Assembly (NCBI RefSeq): GCF_900447535.1
Contig: NZ_UFXX01000002.1
Span: 432,561-496,560 of the forward strand
Reading direction: 5' to 3'
Length of the DNA stretch: 64,000 bases
Origin: Dermacoccus nishinomiyaensis
Lineage (GTDB): Bacteria; Actinomycetota; Actinomycetes; Actinomycetales; Dermatophilaceae
Position 1 is the stretch's first letter; each line of letters begins with the position of its first letter. Below, piece after piece: positions 39,063 through 53,143 of this stretch. A program made the position numbers and the translations under genes. The notes beneath the pieces were generated by a model. It had not been told where the DNA came from, did not search any database, and saw only the letters and a program-made list of their open reading frames with translations.

Positions 39063-40070
39063 ATGACCGACAAGCACACCCCCGCCGACGAGACCTCGAC
39101 GCCCGCCTCGTCCACGCATGACGCCACGAGCGCCGAGAACGGCGCGACCGCCCTGCCCCCGAAACCGAAGAACAACACCGGCAAGTACGTCGCGATCGGC
39201 GCTGGCGTCCTCGTCGTCGCGCTGGCCGCCGGCATCGGGGCCAAGGTGCTCGGCGGGAGCAGTGACGACAAGCTGACCCACCTCAAGGTGGGCACGACGG
39301 AGGCGTCGGACCCGTACTGGAACCAGCTCGTCAAGGTGGGCAAGGACAAGTACGGCCTCGACATCGAACCGGTCAACTTCTCTGATTACACCCAGGCCAA
39401 CCCCGCGCTCTCCGAGGGCCAGGTCGACCTCAACCAGTTCCAGCACCTGCAATTCCTCGCCGACTACAACACCAAGGCGAAGCAGAACCTCACGCCCATC
39501 GGGGCGACGTACATCGTCCCGCTGGCGCTGTACTCGAAGAAGCACACGAGCGTCGGCCAGTTCCCCCAGGGCGGCAAGATCGCCATCCCCAACGATCCGA
39601 CGAACCAGGCGCGCGCCTTGCTGCTGCTGCAGAGCGCCGGACTGCTGAAGCTCAAGGGTGGTGGCACCTCGCTGTCGACCCCGGCCGACATCGACGCTGG
39701 CGCCTCGAAGGTCACCGTCACAGCGGTCAACGCCGAGCAGACCGCGGCCGCGCTGCCGTCCGTCGACGGCGCGATCGTCAACAACAACTTCGCCGCGGAC
39801 GCGAAGCTCGACCCGAGCAAGGCCCTGTTCAAGGACGACCCGCATGCGGCCTCGTCGAAGCCGTACATCAACGTCGTCGTCGCGCGCGCCGCGGACAAGG
39901 ACAACGCCGACTACGCCAAGTTCGTCAAGGCCTACCACGACCCGAGCGTCGAGAAGCTCATCGAGGAGCGCACGAAGGGCACGAGCGTCCTCGTGAACAA
40001 CTCCGCCTCCGAGGTGCAGGGCATCCTCGCGAACCTCGAGGCCCAGATCAAGGCGAAGGGATCGAAGTGA
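39063..40070 (+). CDS. metQ: Methionine ABC transporter substrate-binding protein, membrane-anchored
   Basis: A 335-residue MetQ/NlpA-family binding protein. The mature domain starts near residue 72 (LTHLKVGTTEASDPYWNQLV) and continues with VNFSDYTQANPALSEGQVDL, QHLQFLADYN, KIAIPNDPTNQARALLLLQS and AIVNNNFAADAKLDPSKALF. Most Gram-positive MetQ proteins are lipoproteins; here there is no lipobox Cys. Instead a 40-residue charged N-terminus is followed by one hydrophobic helix at about 41-64 (KYVAIGAGVLVVALAAGIGA), so it is probably tethered as a signal anchor. AGGAGA precedes the ATG. The stop overlaps the metN start as GTGA. Downstream of a SAM-IV riboswitch, which supports methionine as ligand. 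Confidence 0.92.
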   Translation: MTDKHTPADETSTPASSTHDATSAENGATALPPKPKNNTGKYVAIGAGVLVVALAAGIGAKVLGGSSDDKLTHLKVGTTEASDPYWNQLVKVGKDKYGLDIEPVNFSDYTQANPALSEGQVDLNQFQHLQFLADYNTKAKQNLTPIGATYIVPLALYSKKHTSVGQFPQGGKIAIPNDPTNQARALLLLQSAGLLKLKGGGTSLSTPADIDAGASKVTVTAVNAEQTAAALPSVDGAIVNNNFAADAKLDPSKALFKDDPHAASSKPYINVVVARAADKDNADYAKFVKAYHDPSVEKLIEERTKGTSVLVNNSASEVQGILANLEAQIKAKGSK

Positions 40071-41140
40071 CGGGCCCCTCCCCCACACCGACGAAGGCCG
40101 CCGCGCCGGCGAGTGCCACCCCGCCCGCCGTCGCCTTCCACGACGTCGGCAAGACGTTCACCCGCGGCAAGAGCCGGGTGACGGCTCTCGACGGCATCAC
40201 GACGCAGGTGGAGCGCGGACGCATCGTCGCCGTCATCGGTTTCTCCGGCGCCGGCAAGAGCACCCTCGTACGTCTCATCAACGGGCTGGAGACGCCGACG
40301 CGCGGCCACGTCGAGATCGACGGCGTCGACCTCGCGTCGCTGTCCGCGAAGCAGGTGCGCGAGCTGCGCGGCCGCATCGGCATGGTGTTCCAGCAGTTCA
40401 ACCTCATCCGCTCGCGCACGGTGTACGCCAACGTCGCCTACCCCCTCGAGGTCGCCGACTGGGACAAGGCGCGCCAGGAGGCGCGCATCACCGAGCTGCT
40501 CAGCTTCGTCGGGCTCACCGAGAAGGCGTGGGCCTACCCCGACGAGCTCTCAGGCGGGCAGAAGCAGCGCGTCGGCATCGCCCGTGCGCTCGCGACGAAC
40601 CCGGAGATCCTGCTCGCCGACGAGTCCACGTCCGCGCTCGACCCCGACACGACGAAGGACGTCCTCGCGCTGCTGCGCCGCGTCAACGACGAGCTCGGCG
40701 TGACGATCGTCGTCATCACCCACGAGATGGACGTCGTGCGCGAACTCGCCGACGACGTCGTCGTCCTCGAGGCCGGCCGCATCGTCGAGTCCGGGCGCAC
40801 CGTCGACGTCCTCGGCGCGCCGAAGGCGGACGCGACGCGCCGCCTCGTCGACGCCACCCTGCGGAACGTGCCCGACGCACGCGAGAGCGCCCGGCTGCGC
40901 GCTGCCCACGACGGGCACCTCGCGACGCTGACGGTTCACGACCCGCGCGAGTTCGGCCGTGTCCTGGCCCGCATGTCCGCACACGGCGTCGAACCGGAGA
41001 TCGTGCACGGCGGCCTCACACCGCTCAAGGACGACACCCTGACGACGTTGACGCTCGCCCTGCGCGGCGACGACGACGCCGTCACCACCGTGCTCGACGA
41101 ACTGCGTCTCGCCGCCGACGTCGAGGAGGTCGCCGCATGA
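40067..41140 (+). CDS. metN: Methionine ABC transporter ATP-binding protein
   Basis: A 357-residue ABC ATPase with the C-terminal NIL sensing domain typical of MetN. Walker A GFSGAGKST is at residues 58-66, the MetN-like Q-loop MVFQQFNLIRSRTVYANVAY follows, then the signature LSGGQKQRVGIARAL, Walker B ILLADESTSALDP and the H-loop ITHEMDVVRE. The NIL domain is at about 270-350 (LATLTVHDPREFGRVLARMS). GTG at 40067 overlaps the metQ stop; its own stop overlaps the metI start as ATGA. All three genes should be translated in concert. Confidence 0.95.
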   Translation: MTGPSPTPTKAAAPASATPPAVAFHDVGKTFTRGKSRVTALDGITTQVERGRIVAVIGFSGAGKSTLVRLINGLETPTRGHVEIDGVDLASLSAKQVRELRGRIGMVFQQFNLIRSRTVYANVAYPLEVADWDKARQEARITELLSFVGLTEKAWAYPDELSGGQKQRVGIARALATNPEILLADESTSALDPDTTKDVLALLRRVNDELGVTIVVITHEMDVVRELADDVVVLEAGRIVESGRTVDVLGAPKADATRRLVDATLRNVPDARESARLRAAHDGHLATLTVHDPREFGRVLARMSAHGVEPEIVHGGLTPLKDDTLTTLTLALRGDDDAVTTVLDELRLAADVEEVAA

Positions 41141-41805
41141 TGCCCGCAACCGATTGGGAGGCGCTGCGCCCCACGATCGTCACCGCAGTGGGCGAGACGC
41201 TGCTCATGGTCGGCGCGACGATCATCATGGGCGGCCTGCTCGGCCTCGCCCTCGGCGTGCTGCTCAACACCACACGACGCGGCGGCATCCTCGAGAACCG
41301 AGTTCTGCACACAGTGCTCAACGTCCTCGTCAACATCATCCGACCGATCCCGTTCATCATCTTCGCCGCCGCTCTCGGGCCGTTGACGCTCGCCGTCACG
41401 GGCTCGACGATCGGTGCGAAGTCGATGATCTTCCCGCTGACGATCGCCTCGACCTTCGGCATCAGCCGCATCGTCGAGCAGAACCTCGTGAGCGTCGACC
41501 CCGGCGTCATCGAGGCGGCGCAGGCGATGGGGGCGAGTCCGTGGCGCATCATTCGCACCGTGCTCATCCCCGAGGCGCTGGCGCCGCTGATCCTCGGCTA
41601 CACGTTCGCGCTCGTCGCGGTCATCGACATGACGGCCGTCGTCGGCGCCATGGGCGGCGGCGGCATCGGTGACTTCGCCCTGTCCTACGGTTACCGCCGC
41701 TACGACTGGGCCGTGACGTGGGCCGCCGTCGTCGTCATCATCGTCTTCGTTCAGATCGCCCAGTTCATCGGCAACGCTCTGGCCCGCAAGGCGCTGCGTC
41801 ACTGA
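41137..41805 (+). CDS. metI: Methionine ABC transporter permease
   Basis: A 222-residue permease with five membrane helices. The EAA-type cytoplasmic loop is visible as PGVIEAAQAMGASPWRIIRT VLIPEALAP near residues 123-150, and the MetI-specific IIRPIPFIIFAAALGPLTLA and SYGYRRYDWAVTWAAVVVII are present. ATG at 41137 overlaps the metN stop; a second ATG follows immediately at 41140. The long upstream open frame in the metN region is only a shadow. A strong hairpin follows the stop. Confidence 0.94.
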   Translation: MMPATDWEALRPTIVTAVGETLLMVGATIIMGGLLGLALGVLLNTTRRGGILENRVLHTVLNVLVNIIRPIPFIIFAAALGPLTLAVTGSTIGAKSMIFPLTIASTFGISRIVEQNLVSVDPGVIEAAQAMGASPWRIIRTVLIPEALAPLILGYTFALVAVIDMTAVVGAMGGGGIGDFALSYGYRRYDWAVTWAAVVVIIVFVQIAQFIGNALARKALRH

Positions 41806-41837
41806 GACACCCTCCGCGCCGCTCGGCGCGAGCATGA

Positions 41838-41880
41838 CGAAGGGCCGCGACCATCCGAAGAGGATGATCGCGGCCCTTCG
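41838..41880 (+). terminator. metQNI terminator
   Basis: A 13-bp perfect stem (41838-41850 with 41868-41880) extended inward by CATCC/GGATG. It lies 33 nt past the metI stop and 45 nt from the converging hydrolase gene. Confidence 0.8.
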
Positions 41881-41924
41881 CCGTCAGGACGCGTCAGACC
41901 AGCGTCCGTCAGACCAACCGTGCG

Positions 41925-43616
41925 TCAGCGAGCGCCGACGGTGGCGACCTTCTGCAGGCTCGAGCGCAGGTCGGCCTGCATGCCCTCACGCTGCTGGACG
42001 TGGTGGTGCTTCTTCTTCGTGCTGGACGCGCTGTCCGTCACCTCGTTGGCGGGGCCGGGCTCCGGCTGGGGCACGGGGTCGCACTCGACGTCGGCGTGGC
42101 CCGGTCCACCCGTCCGCGCGGGCATCGCGCCGGTGAGGAGGTAGGCGGAGATCTTGTCGTCCGTGCAGGCGATGCCATTGAGCGAACCGGAGTGCGTCGT
42201 TCCACCGACGCCCTCGATGAGAGCGCTCTTCGGGAAGCGCTTGCGCACCTCGAGCGCGCCCGGGAACGGCGTCGCACCGTCGTGGGTCTCGGCGATGAGG
42301 AGCACCGGCCCGACCTTCGAACCGTCGATCTTCATGGCCTGCGCGTTCGTCGCCGTGACCGGCCAGCTCGTGCACGGGAGGTTGAACATGGCGTTCGCCC
42401 ACGTCTCGAAGGGCGCCTTCTTGTCGACCTTCGAGTTGTCCGAGAGCCACTTGCTCCACACGTTCGACCACTTGACGTCGGTGCACTGCGTGCCGAGGTA
42501 GACCGCGTAGCTGTTGTCCGAGCCCGGCCCGGAGCCGTTGGCGTCGTCGTACAGCGCGGTCGTCGGGCCGAAGTCACCCTTCTGCAGCGCAGCGGCCAGG
42601 GCGGCGCCGTCGTCCTCCCAGCCGAAGACGTAGTAACCGGCGTTGAGGTAGGCGTCGGTCCACTCGTCAGGTCCGATCTTGCCGTTTGCGGGCTTCTTCG
42701 CGAGCTTGTCGCGCATCGAATACCACTGCTTCTTGATGGCCTTGCCGCTCGTGCCGAGGTGGTACGTCGCGTCGTTGCCCGCGACCCAGTCGAAGAAGAC
42801 GTCCATGTTCTTGTCGAACGCGATGTCCTGGTTGAGGTTCGCGTCGTACCAGACGTCGCGCGGGTCGACGACACCGTCCATGACCATGCGACGCGTCTGC
42901 TTCGGGAACATCGTGGCGTAGACCTGGCCGAGGTACGTGCCGTAGCTGAAGCCGTAGAAGTTGATCTGCTTCTCACCGAGCGCCTTGCGGATCGAGTCCA
43001 TGTCGCGCACGTTGTCGATCGTCTTCATGTGCGGCATGAGCTTCGCACCGGCAGCCTTGGAGCACGACGCGGAGTAGGCGGCCGACCTCTTCAGCCAGGC
43101 CTGCGACGTGCCGGCCTTCGTCACCCGGTAGTCAGGGCGGTTGTAGCCGAAGTAGTTGCCGTCGCAGGCCAGGGTCGGGACGCTGGAGCCCACGCCGCGC
43201 GGGTCGAAGCCGATCCAGTCGTACGGGTCGCCGCCCTTGTTGGGCACGGCGCCGCCGAGGCGCGACAGCGTCAGACCAGAGCCGCCCGGGCCACCTGGGT
43301 TGACGAGCATGATGCCCTGCTTCTTGGCGTCGCTCGTCTTGTGCTTGATGCGGGAGACGGCGATCTTGATCTTCTCGCCCTTGGGCTTGGCGTAGTCGAG
43401 GGGCACCTGGACGAATCCGCACTGGGCGCCGGCCTTGCTCAGGCGCGCGTTCGCGCAGGTACCCCAGGTGACCGGCGGCGGGGTGTAGGACGAGGAGGCG
43501 TCCGCAGTGGGCGTCGCGCCCTGAGCGGGAACGGAACTCGCCGCCGTGACGGGGGCCGACAGCCCGACGCCCAGCAGGCTGAACGCAGCGCCCACGGCGC
43601 CGATGGTCTTCTTCAT
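41925..43616 (-). CDS. Secreted alpha/beta hydrolase, TAP-like (tripeptidyl aminopeptidase family)
   Basis: A 563-residue exported serine hydrolase of the SlpD/SlpE-TAP group. It has a Sec signal peptide (MKKTIGAVGAAFSLLGVGLS, cleavage probably near residue 26). The oxyanion loop is LVNPGGPGGSGLTLSRLG, the nucleophile elbow GFSYGTYLG contains Ser224, and the C-terminal TAP-like domain contributes PVLLIAETHDGATPFPGALE (Asp) and GTTHSGSLNGIACTDD (His). The last 50 residues are polar with a KKKHHHVQQRE cluster. The family removes N-terminal di- or tripeptides or hydrolyses esters; substrate unknown. It converges with metQNI and is separated from lysX by 148 bp. Confidence 0.9.
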   Translation of the reverse strand: MKKTIGAVGAAFSLLGVGLSAPVTAASSVPAQGATPTADASSSYTPPPVTWGTCANARLSKAGAQCGFVQVPLDYAKPKGEKIKIAVSRIKHKTSDAKKQGIMLVNPGGPGGSGLTLSRLGGAVPNKGGDPYDWIGFDPRGVGSSVPTLACDGNYFGYNRPDYRVTKAGTSQAWLKRSAAYSASCSKAAGAKLMPHMKTIDNVRDMDSIRKALGEKQINFYGFSYGTYLGQVYATMFPKQTRRMVMDGVVDPRDVWYDANLNQDIAFDKNMDVFFDWVAGNDATYHLGTSGKAIKKQWYSMRDKLAKKPANGKIGPDEWTDAYLNAGYYVFGWEDDGAALAAALQKGDFGPTTALYDDANGSGPGSDNSYAVYLGTQCTDVKWSNVWSKWLSDNSKVDKKAPFETWANAMFNLPCTSWPVTATNAQAMKIDGSKVGPVLLIAETHDGATPFPGALEVRKRFPKSALIEGVGGTTHSGSLNGIACTDDKISAYLLTGAMPARTGGPGHADVECDPVPQPEPGPANEVTDSASSTKKKHHHVQQREGMQADLRSSLQKVATVGAR

Positions 43617-43764
43617 GCGTACTCCCTGGATGGCCTGGTGAACCGCGCGTCCACGAGCGTGTGGCGCCGTGTTCGATCATGCCCCTTGGAATGCGCTGTG
43701 TGTCTCCCCTGTGTAACCTTTGTGTAAAGTTCGTCACACTAGGCATGTCGCTCGACAAGGGTGA

Positions 43765-46700
43765 TCAACCCTGAGGGCGCACGAACGGAAACGCGAGCGT
43801 CGCACGGATCGGCGCACCGAGCATCATCATGATGGAGCGGTCGACGCCGATGCCGAGCCCACCCGTCGGCGGCATCGCGTACTCGAGAGCGCTGAGGAAC
43901 GCCTCGTCGAGCGACATCGCCTCGACGTCACCGGCCGCGGCCTTGAGGGACTGCTCCGTCAGGCGCTTTCGCTGTTCGATCGGGTCGACGAGCTCCGAGT
44001 AGGCGGTGCCGATCTCGGCGCCGAACGCGACGAGGTCCCAGCGCTCCGACAGCCTGGGGTCGCCGCGATGCGCGCGGGTGAGCGGTGACGTCTCGACGGG
44101 AAAGTCGATGTAGAACGTCGGGAACATGGTCTGGCCCTCGACGAGTTCGTCGTACAGCTCGACGACGAGTTCACCCGCACTCTTCTCGCGCGGCGCGTCG
44201 ACGCCGTGCGCCGCGCAGACCGCAGCCACCTCGTCCCGCGACGACGCCGACGTCAGCAACACCCCGCAGGCCCTGGAGACGGCTTCGTGCACGGGGATCG
44301 TCGGCCACTGCCCCGACAGGTCGACACGCTCGATGGTGCCGTCGGGGCGGAGGCGTTCGGCGAACTCCCCACCGTTGACGGCCCGCGCGACGGCGAGGAG
44401 CACCTCGCGCGTCAGGTCGCGCATCGTCAGGTAATCGCCGTAGGCGTCGTAGGCCTCGAGCGAGGTGAACTCGGGGTTGTGGGTCGCGTCTGCGCCCTCG
44501 TTGCGGAAGTTGCGGTTCAGCTCGAACACCTTCTGCATCCCGCCGACGGCGAGCCGCTTCAGGTACAGCTCGGGAGCGATGCGCATGAACAGATCCATGC
44601 CGTAAGCATTGATGTGAGTCTTGAACGGGCGCGCGGACGCCCCACCGTGCACCGCCTGCAGCATCGGCGTCTCCACCTCGGTGTACCCGAGTGCGTCGAA
44701 CGCGTCACGGAACGCCCGCACACCGCGTGATCGGCGCAGCAGCATGTCCATCGAATCACGGTTGACGATGAGGTCGAGCGAGCGGTTGCGGACGCGCACG
44801 TCGGGGTCGCGGAACGGTGAGTGCAGGTCGGGGATCGGGCTCAGGCACTTCGCCGCCATCTGCCAGTCGCTGACGTGCACGGACAGCTCTGCGTGCTTCG
44901 ACGTGACGATCTCGCCCGTCACCGAGACGATGTCCCCGAGGTCGATCCAGTGTCGCCAGTGATCGTACTTCTCGGCCGGGGTGACGTCGCGCGTCGCCAT
45001 CGCCTGGAGGCGGGCGCCGTCCTCGTCGAGCACGACGAAGCTGACGCCACCGAAGTCGCGCAGGGCCCGCACCCGCCCCGTGACGGAGACGCGCTCGCCC
45101 GTGCGGTGATCGGCGGGAAGCCGGCCGTGCGCCGTGACGACGTCCTCGATGCGCGCGGTGCGCGGCACTGCGACGGGGTAGCCTTCGACGCCGCCGGCCT
45201 CCATGTGGGCGAGCTTCTCGCGGCGCACGCGCTGCTGTTCGCTGCGGCGCGGCTCGGGCATCCGGGGGGTGAGTGCGTCCGCCTCGAGGGCCTGGACTCG
45301 CTCGACGAAGACGGCTTCGGGGCGCGGCGGCTGATGGTCGGCCGGCTTGGGCCCGACGAGCAACCGCGGCCCGATGAGGGGGACGAAACCCTCGGCCACA
45401 CCCATCGCGAAACCGGCACGCGGGACGGTGAGCTCGGCGTCGTAGCAGAGGAAGCGCGGCACCCATTCGGGGTGGTACTTGTCGTTCGAGCGGTAGAGCG
45501 TCTCCAGTTGCCAGAACTTCGACGCGATCGAGAGCGCCTTGTCCGTGACGCGGGTGATGGGGCCAGCGCCTACCTCGTCCGCATCGGCGAAGACGTTGCG
45601 GAAGACTGCGAAGTTCAACGAGATGCGCCGGATGCCCAGGGCGGGTGCCGCTTCGGCGAGGTGCGCAACCATGAACTCGTTGAGGCCGTTCTCGGCCTGA
45701 CGGTCGCGGCGCATCAGGTCGAGCGACAGCCCGCGCGAGCCCCACGGGACGAAGGACAGGAACCCCCGCACGGCGCCGCGGGTGTCGTGGGCGGTGATGA
45801 CGACGCAGCGCCCGTCCGCGCGGTCACCAAGCCTGTTGAGGGCCATCGAGAATCCGCGCTCGGTCTCGTTGCCGCGCCAGTCGTCGGCGAGCCGCGAGAG
45901 TTCGGCCAGTTCGTCGTCGCCCAGTTCGTCGTGGCGGCGTACCTGGGTCGTGTAGCCGCAGCGTTCGACGCGGGTGACGGCCTGGCGGACGGGGCGCATC
46001 GAGCGCCCGCGCAAGGAGAAGGTGTCGGTGTCGATGATGGCCTCGTCACCGAGCGACCACGCCTTGAGCCCCGCCTCGACGTAGGCGCGCGCTCCCCTCG
46101 TGCTGGCGGAGAGGACGGCGGGGTACAGCCCATGCTCGCGGCACTGGCCGAGCCACACGGCGATGGCGTCGTCCCAAGACTCAGCTCGCCCGATGGGGTC
46201 GGCGGACGCGACGCTGACGCTCCCCTCGTTGCGGAACGTGACGGCGGCGCGGCCGTCGGGGGCGAAGACGACGGCCTTGTCCCGACGCGTGGCGAAATAC
46301 CCCAGGGAGTCGTCCTCGCCGTGCTCGAGCAGGAGACGGCGGATGCGCAGTTCCTCGTCGGCGTCGATGAGCCCGGAGCCGCGGCCCGAACGCCAGAGGA
46401 CGAGCAGCGAGAAGATGAGGACGAGGGTCGACACCGTGCTCGCGACGACGAAGGTCCATTCGTACCCGTGGTGCCCTCCGAAACCCGGGCTGGCCGGCGG
46501 TGTCCTGACGCCGAACGTGCTGCGGACCGACCAGACGAACTTCTGCCCGAGGGTGTCGAGATCACGCGGGAACGACAGGGTGAGCAAGAACGCGACGACG
46601 AACGACAGGAACAAACCTCCGATGAGGCTGATGAGTGCCGCCGCCTTCGAGCCGGAACTGAACCGCGCTCGGAACGCGGGGCGCGCGAGGAGCACGACGA

Positions 46701-47172
46701 CGAACGACGTGACACTCAGAGCCAGGATGGCTGCGGACACACCCGGCGACGTCTGGAACTGCGCCCAGTCGCGATAGACGCCACGCACGTGGAGACGGTT
46801 GATCATCTGGGTGACCTGGTGCGCGAACACGAGACGGGCGAGCGAGTCCAGCACCGAAAGCCCCATGACGACGGCGAGGACGGTGTGCGCCGGACGGAAA
46901 CGACGGCGGATACCGCCTGCGAGGACGAGAGCCATGCAGGCGGCGAACAGGGACGGCTCACTCGGGATGTTGACCCAGCCAAGGACGTCCATGACGACGC
47001 GCAGGATCACGCTGCGGTGGAAGAACACTCCGGCGAGAGAGACGAACGCCGCCAGCACGAGCAGCCGGCCGGCCCAGATCGCGACCTTGTCCCGCCACCC
47101 ATGATCCCGCCAACGATTGCACGCCTCGACCGACGACGTGAGGCGCTCGTTCTTGTTCCCCGTCTCCACCAC
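43765..47172 (-). CDS. lysX: Bifunctional lysylphosphatidylglycerol synthetase / lysine--tRNA ligase
   Basis: A 1135-residue fusion that charges tRNA-Lys and transfers lysine to membrane phosphatidylglycerol, lowering surface charge. Residues 1-270 contain about six or seven membrane helices (AIWAGRLLVLAAFVSLAGVF onward), 280-590 the MprF catalytic GNAT-like domain (FAPDGRAAVTFRNEGSVSVA, ISLNFAVFRNVFADADEVGA), and 640-1135 a class II LysRS with OB fold (RVRALRDFGGVSFVVLDEDG) and core motifs (RSLDLIVNRDSMDMLLRRSR, FELNRNFRNEGADATHNPEF, and GGLGIGVDRSIMMMLGAP with the motif 3 Arg). GTG at 47172 follows a TAGTGT box by 6 nt (leaderless). The organism presumably has a separate housekeeping lysS, as mycobacteria do. 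Confidence 0.94.
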   Translation of the reverse strand: MVETGNKNERLTSSVEACNRWRDHGWRDKVAIWAGRLLVLAAFVSLAGVFFHRSVILRVVMDVLGWVNIPSEPSLFAACMALVLAGGIRRRFRPAHTVLAVVMGLSVLDSLARLVFAHQVTQMINRLHVRGVYRDWAQFQTSPGVSAAILALSVTSFVVVLLARPAFRARFSSGSKAAALISLIGGLFLSFVVAFLLTLSFPRDLDTLGQKFVWSVRSTFGVRTPPASPGFGGHHGYEWTFVVASTVSTLVLIFSLLVLWRSGRGSGLIDADEELRIRRLLLEHGEDDSLGYFATRRDKAVVFAPDGRAAVTFRNEGSVSVASADPIGRAESWDDAIAVWLGQCREHGLYPAVLSASTRGARAYVEAGLKAWSLGDEAIIDTDTFSLRGRSMRPVRQAVTRVERCGYTTQVRRHDELGDDELAELSRLADDWRGNETERGFSMALNRLGDRADGRCVVITAHDTRGAVRGFLSFVPWGSRGLSLDLMRRDRQAENGLNEFMVAHLAEAAPALGIRRISLNFAVFRNVFADADEVGAGPITRVTDKALSIASKFWQLETLYRSNDKYHPEWVPRFLCYDAELTVPRAGFAMGVAEGFVPLIGPRLLVGPKPADHQPPRPEAVFVERVQALEADALTPRMPEPRRSEQQRVRREKLAHMEAGGVEGYPVAVPRTARIEDVVTAHGRLPADHRTGERVSVTGRVRALRDFGGVSFVVLDEDGARLQAMATRDVTPAEKYDHWRHWIDLGDIVSVTGEIVTSKHAELSVHVSDWQMAAKCLSPIPDLHSPFRDPDVRVRNRSLDLIVNRDSMDMLLRRSRGVRAFRDAFDALGYTEVETPMLQAVHGGASARPFKTHINAYGMDLFMRIAPELYLKRLAVGGMQKVFELNRNFRNEGADATHNPEFTSLEAYDAYGDYLTMRDLTREVLLAVARAVNGGEFAERLRPDGTIERVDLSGQWPTIPVHEAVSRACGVLLTSASSRDEVAAVCAAHGVDAPREKSAGELVVELYDELVEGQTMFPTFYIDFPVETSPLTRAHRGDPRLSERWDLVAFGAEIGTAYSELVDPIEQRKRLTEQSLKAAAGDVEAMSLDEAFLSALEYAMPPTGGLGIGVDRSIMMMLGAPIRATLAFPFVRPQG

Positions 47173-47322
47173 GGCACGACACTAGCCCCGGGACGTGAGG
47201 AAACACTGGAGATCCCCCGATGTTCCAATGAATCCCTGATGTGGCCGTGGAGTGCGCCCGGGCGACGATTCACGGTGGACGCCATGGTTTGTAGCCACGG
47301 CTTTGTGGTGGACGTAGAAATG

Positions 47323-47382
47323 CGTGATGGTCTTGAACTACTCAACCCCAGTCTTTCGGGGGAGCTGTTCAAGACCATCACG
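47323..47382 (-). terminator. rRNA operon terminator
   Basis: A perfect 16-bp stem (47323-47338 with 47367-47382) with an inner CCCC/GGGG stem. It lies about 13 nt beyond the 5S 3' end on the minus strand. Confidence 0.8.
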
Positions 47383-47394
47383 TCTTAGAAGAAG

Positions 47395-47511
47395 TCCGGC
47401 GGTGTCCTACTCTCCCACACCCTACCGAGTGCAGTACCATCGGCGCTGAAGGGCTTAGCTTCCGGGTTCGGAATGTGACCGGGCGTTTCCCACTTCGCTA
47501 TAACCACCGTA
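47395..47511 (-). rRNA. rrf: 5S ribosomal RNA
   Basis: On the minus strand the sequence reads TACGGTGGTTATAGCGAAG, then the conserved GAAACGCCCGGTCACATTCC and CCGAACCCGGAAGCTAAGCC, ending GGGAGAGTAGGACACCGCCG. Length is about 117 nt; ends are placed by the pairing of the terminal helix and may be off by a few bases. Confidence 0.95.
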
Positions 47512-47546
47512 ACACTATGAAACATAGCAACCCATCATGGCGAGTG

Positions 47547-47578
47547 TATTGTTTCAGAATTACACAGGGACGCGAGCA
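47547..47578 (-). other. 23S trailer strand of the RNase III processing stem
   Basis: This 32-nt segment between 23S and 5S is nearly complementary to 50716-50748 just upstream of 23S. Together they form the long stem that brackets 23S rRNA for processing. Confidence 0.7.
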
Positions 47579-47604
47579 CTAGCACAACAATACTGAGTGT
47601 GATA

Positions 47605-52598
<4,994 letters not shown>

Positions 52599-53143
52599 AA
52601 ATTTGTTACCCTGACCGAGAAAAAAACGGTGACAAACAACAACCCCAAAAGGGTCATCGTCGTTCTGTACAATCATTAATCACTCAGCCAAAACACGCGA
52701 CACTCCATAAGTGCCACTAAAATGTTTGGCGATGATCACATCGGCACGCTGTTGAGTTCTCAAAACACCATCGCACACCACACGAAGCGGCGAACTTTCG
52801 CTCGCCACCCGCTCGGGGCAACTTCTTAACCGTAATCCATCCGGCTCTTGGGCGTCAATTCCGGCTCTCGCCGTCATCTCGCGCACTTGGCTCCAGATGA
52901 AGCATCAGCCGGGCCGCACCGTCGTGTACCTGCCGGACCTTCGATCATGGATCGAAGCGGGGTTTTCGCTTCCGGTGCCCGCCCTGTCGGGCTGACTTCG
53001 TAAACATTAGCCCAGGTTCTTCGGAGCGTGCAAATCGGGCCGGCCGAGCCGCTTGGGCCGTTCCCCTCCGCGGCGGGGGCGTGGCACCTAGACTCGCATC
53101 GGAAACCGTGGGCGACCGCGCCCAAAGCCGGAAGGAACACTCC
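52599..53143. promoter_or_regulatory. rRNA leader and promoters; divergent from the thiolase gene
   Basis: No gene. On the minus strand two promoter-like pairs are seen: TTGCAC/TAATGT with an 18-nt spacer (53033-53004) and TTGACG/TACGGT with an 18-nt spacer (52858-52829). A boxA-like antitermination sequence TTTTGAGAACTCAACAG lies at 52764-52748. On the plus strand a TAGACT box at 53089-53094 may be the thiolase -10. Confidence 0.65.

Noticed and set aside
44821..47388. An 855-codon plus-strand frame opposite lysX
   Set aside because: Antisense shadow of lysX; no motif or ribosome-binding site.
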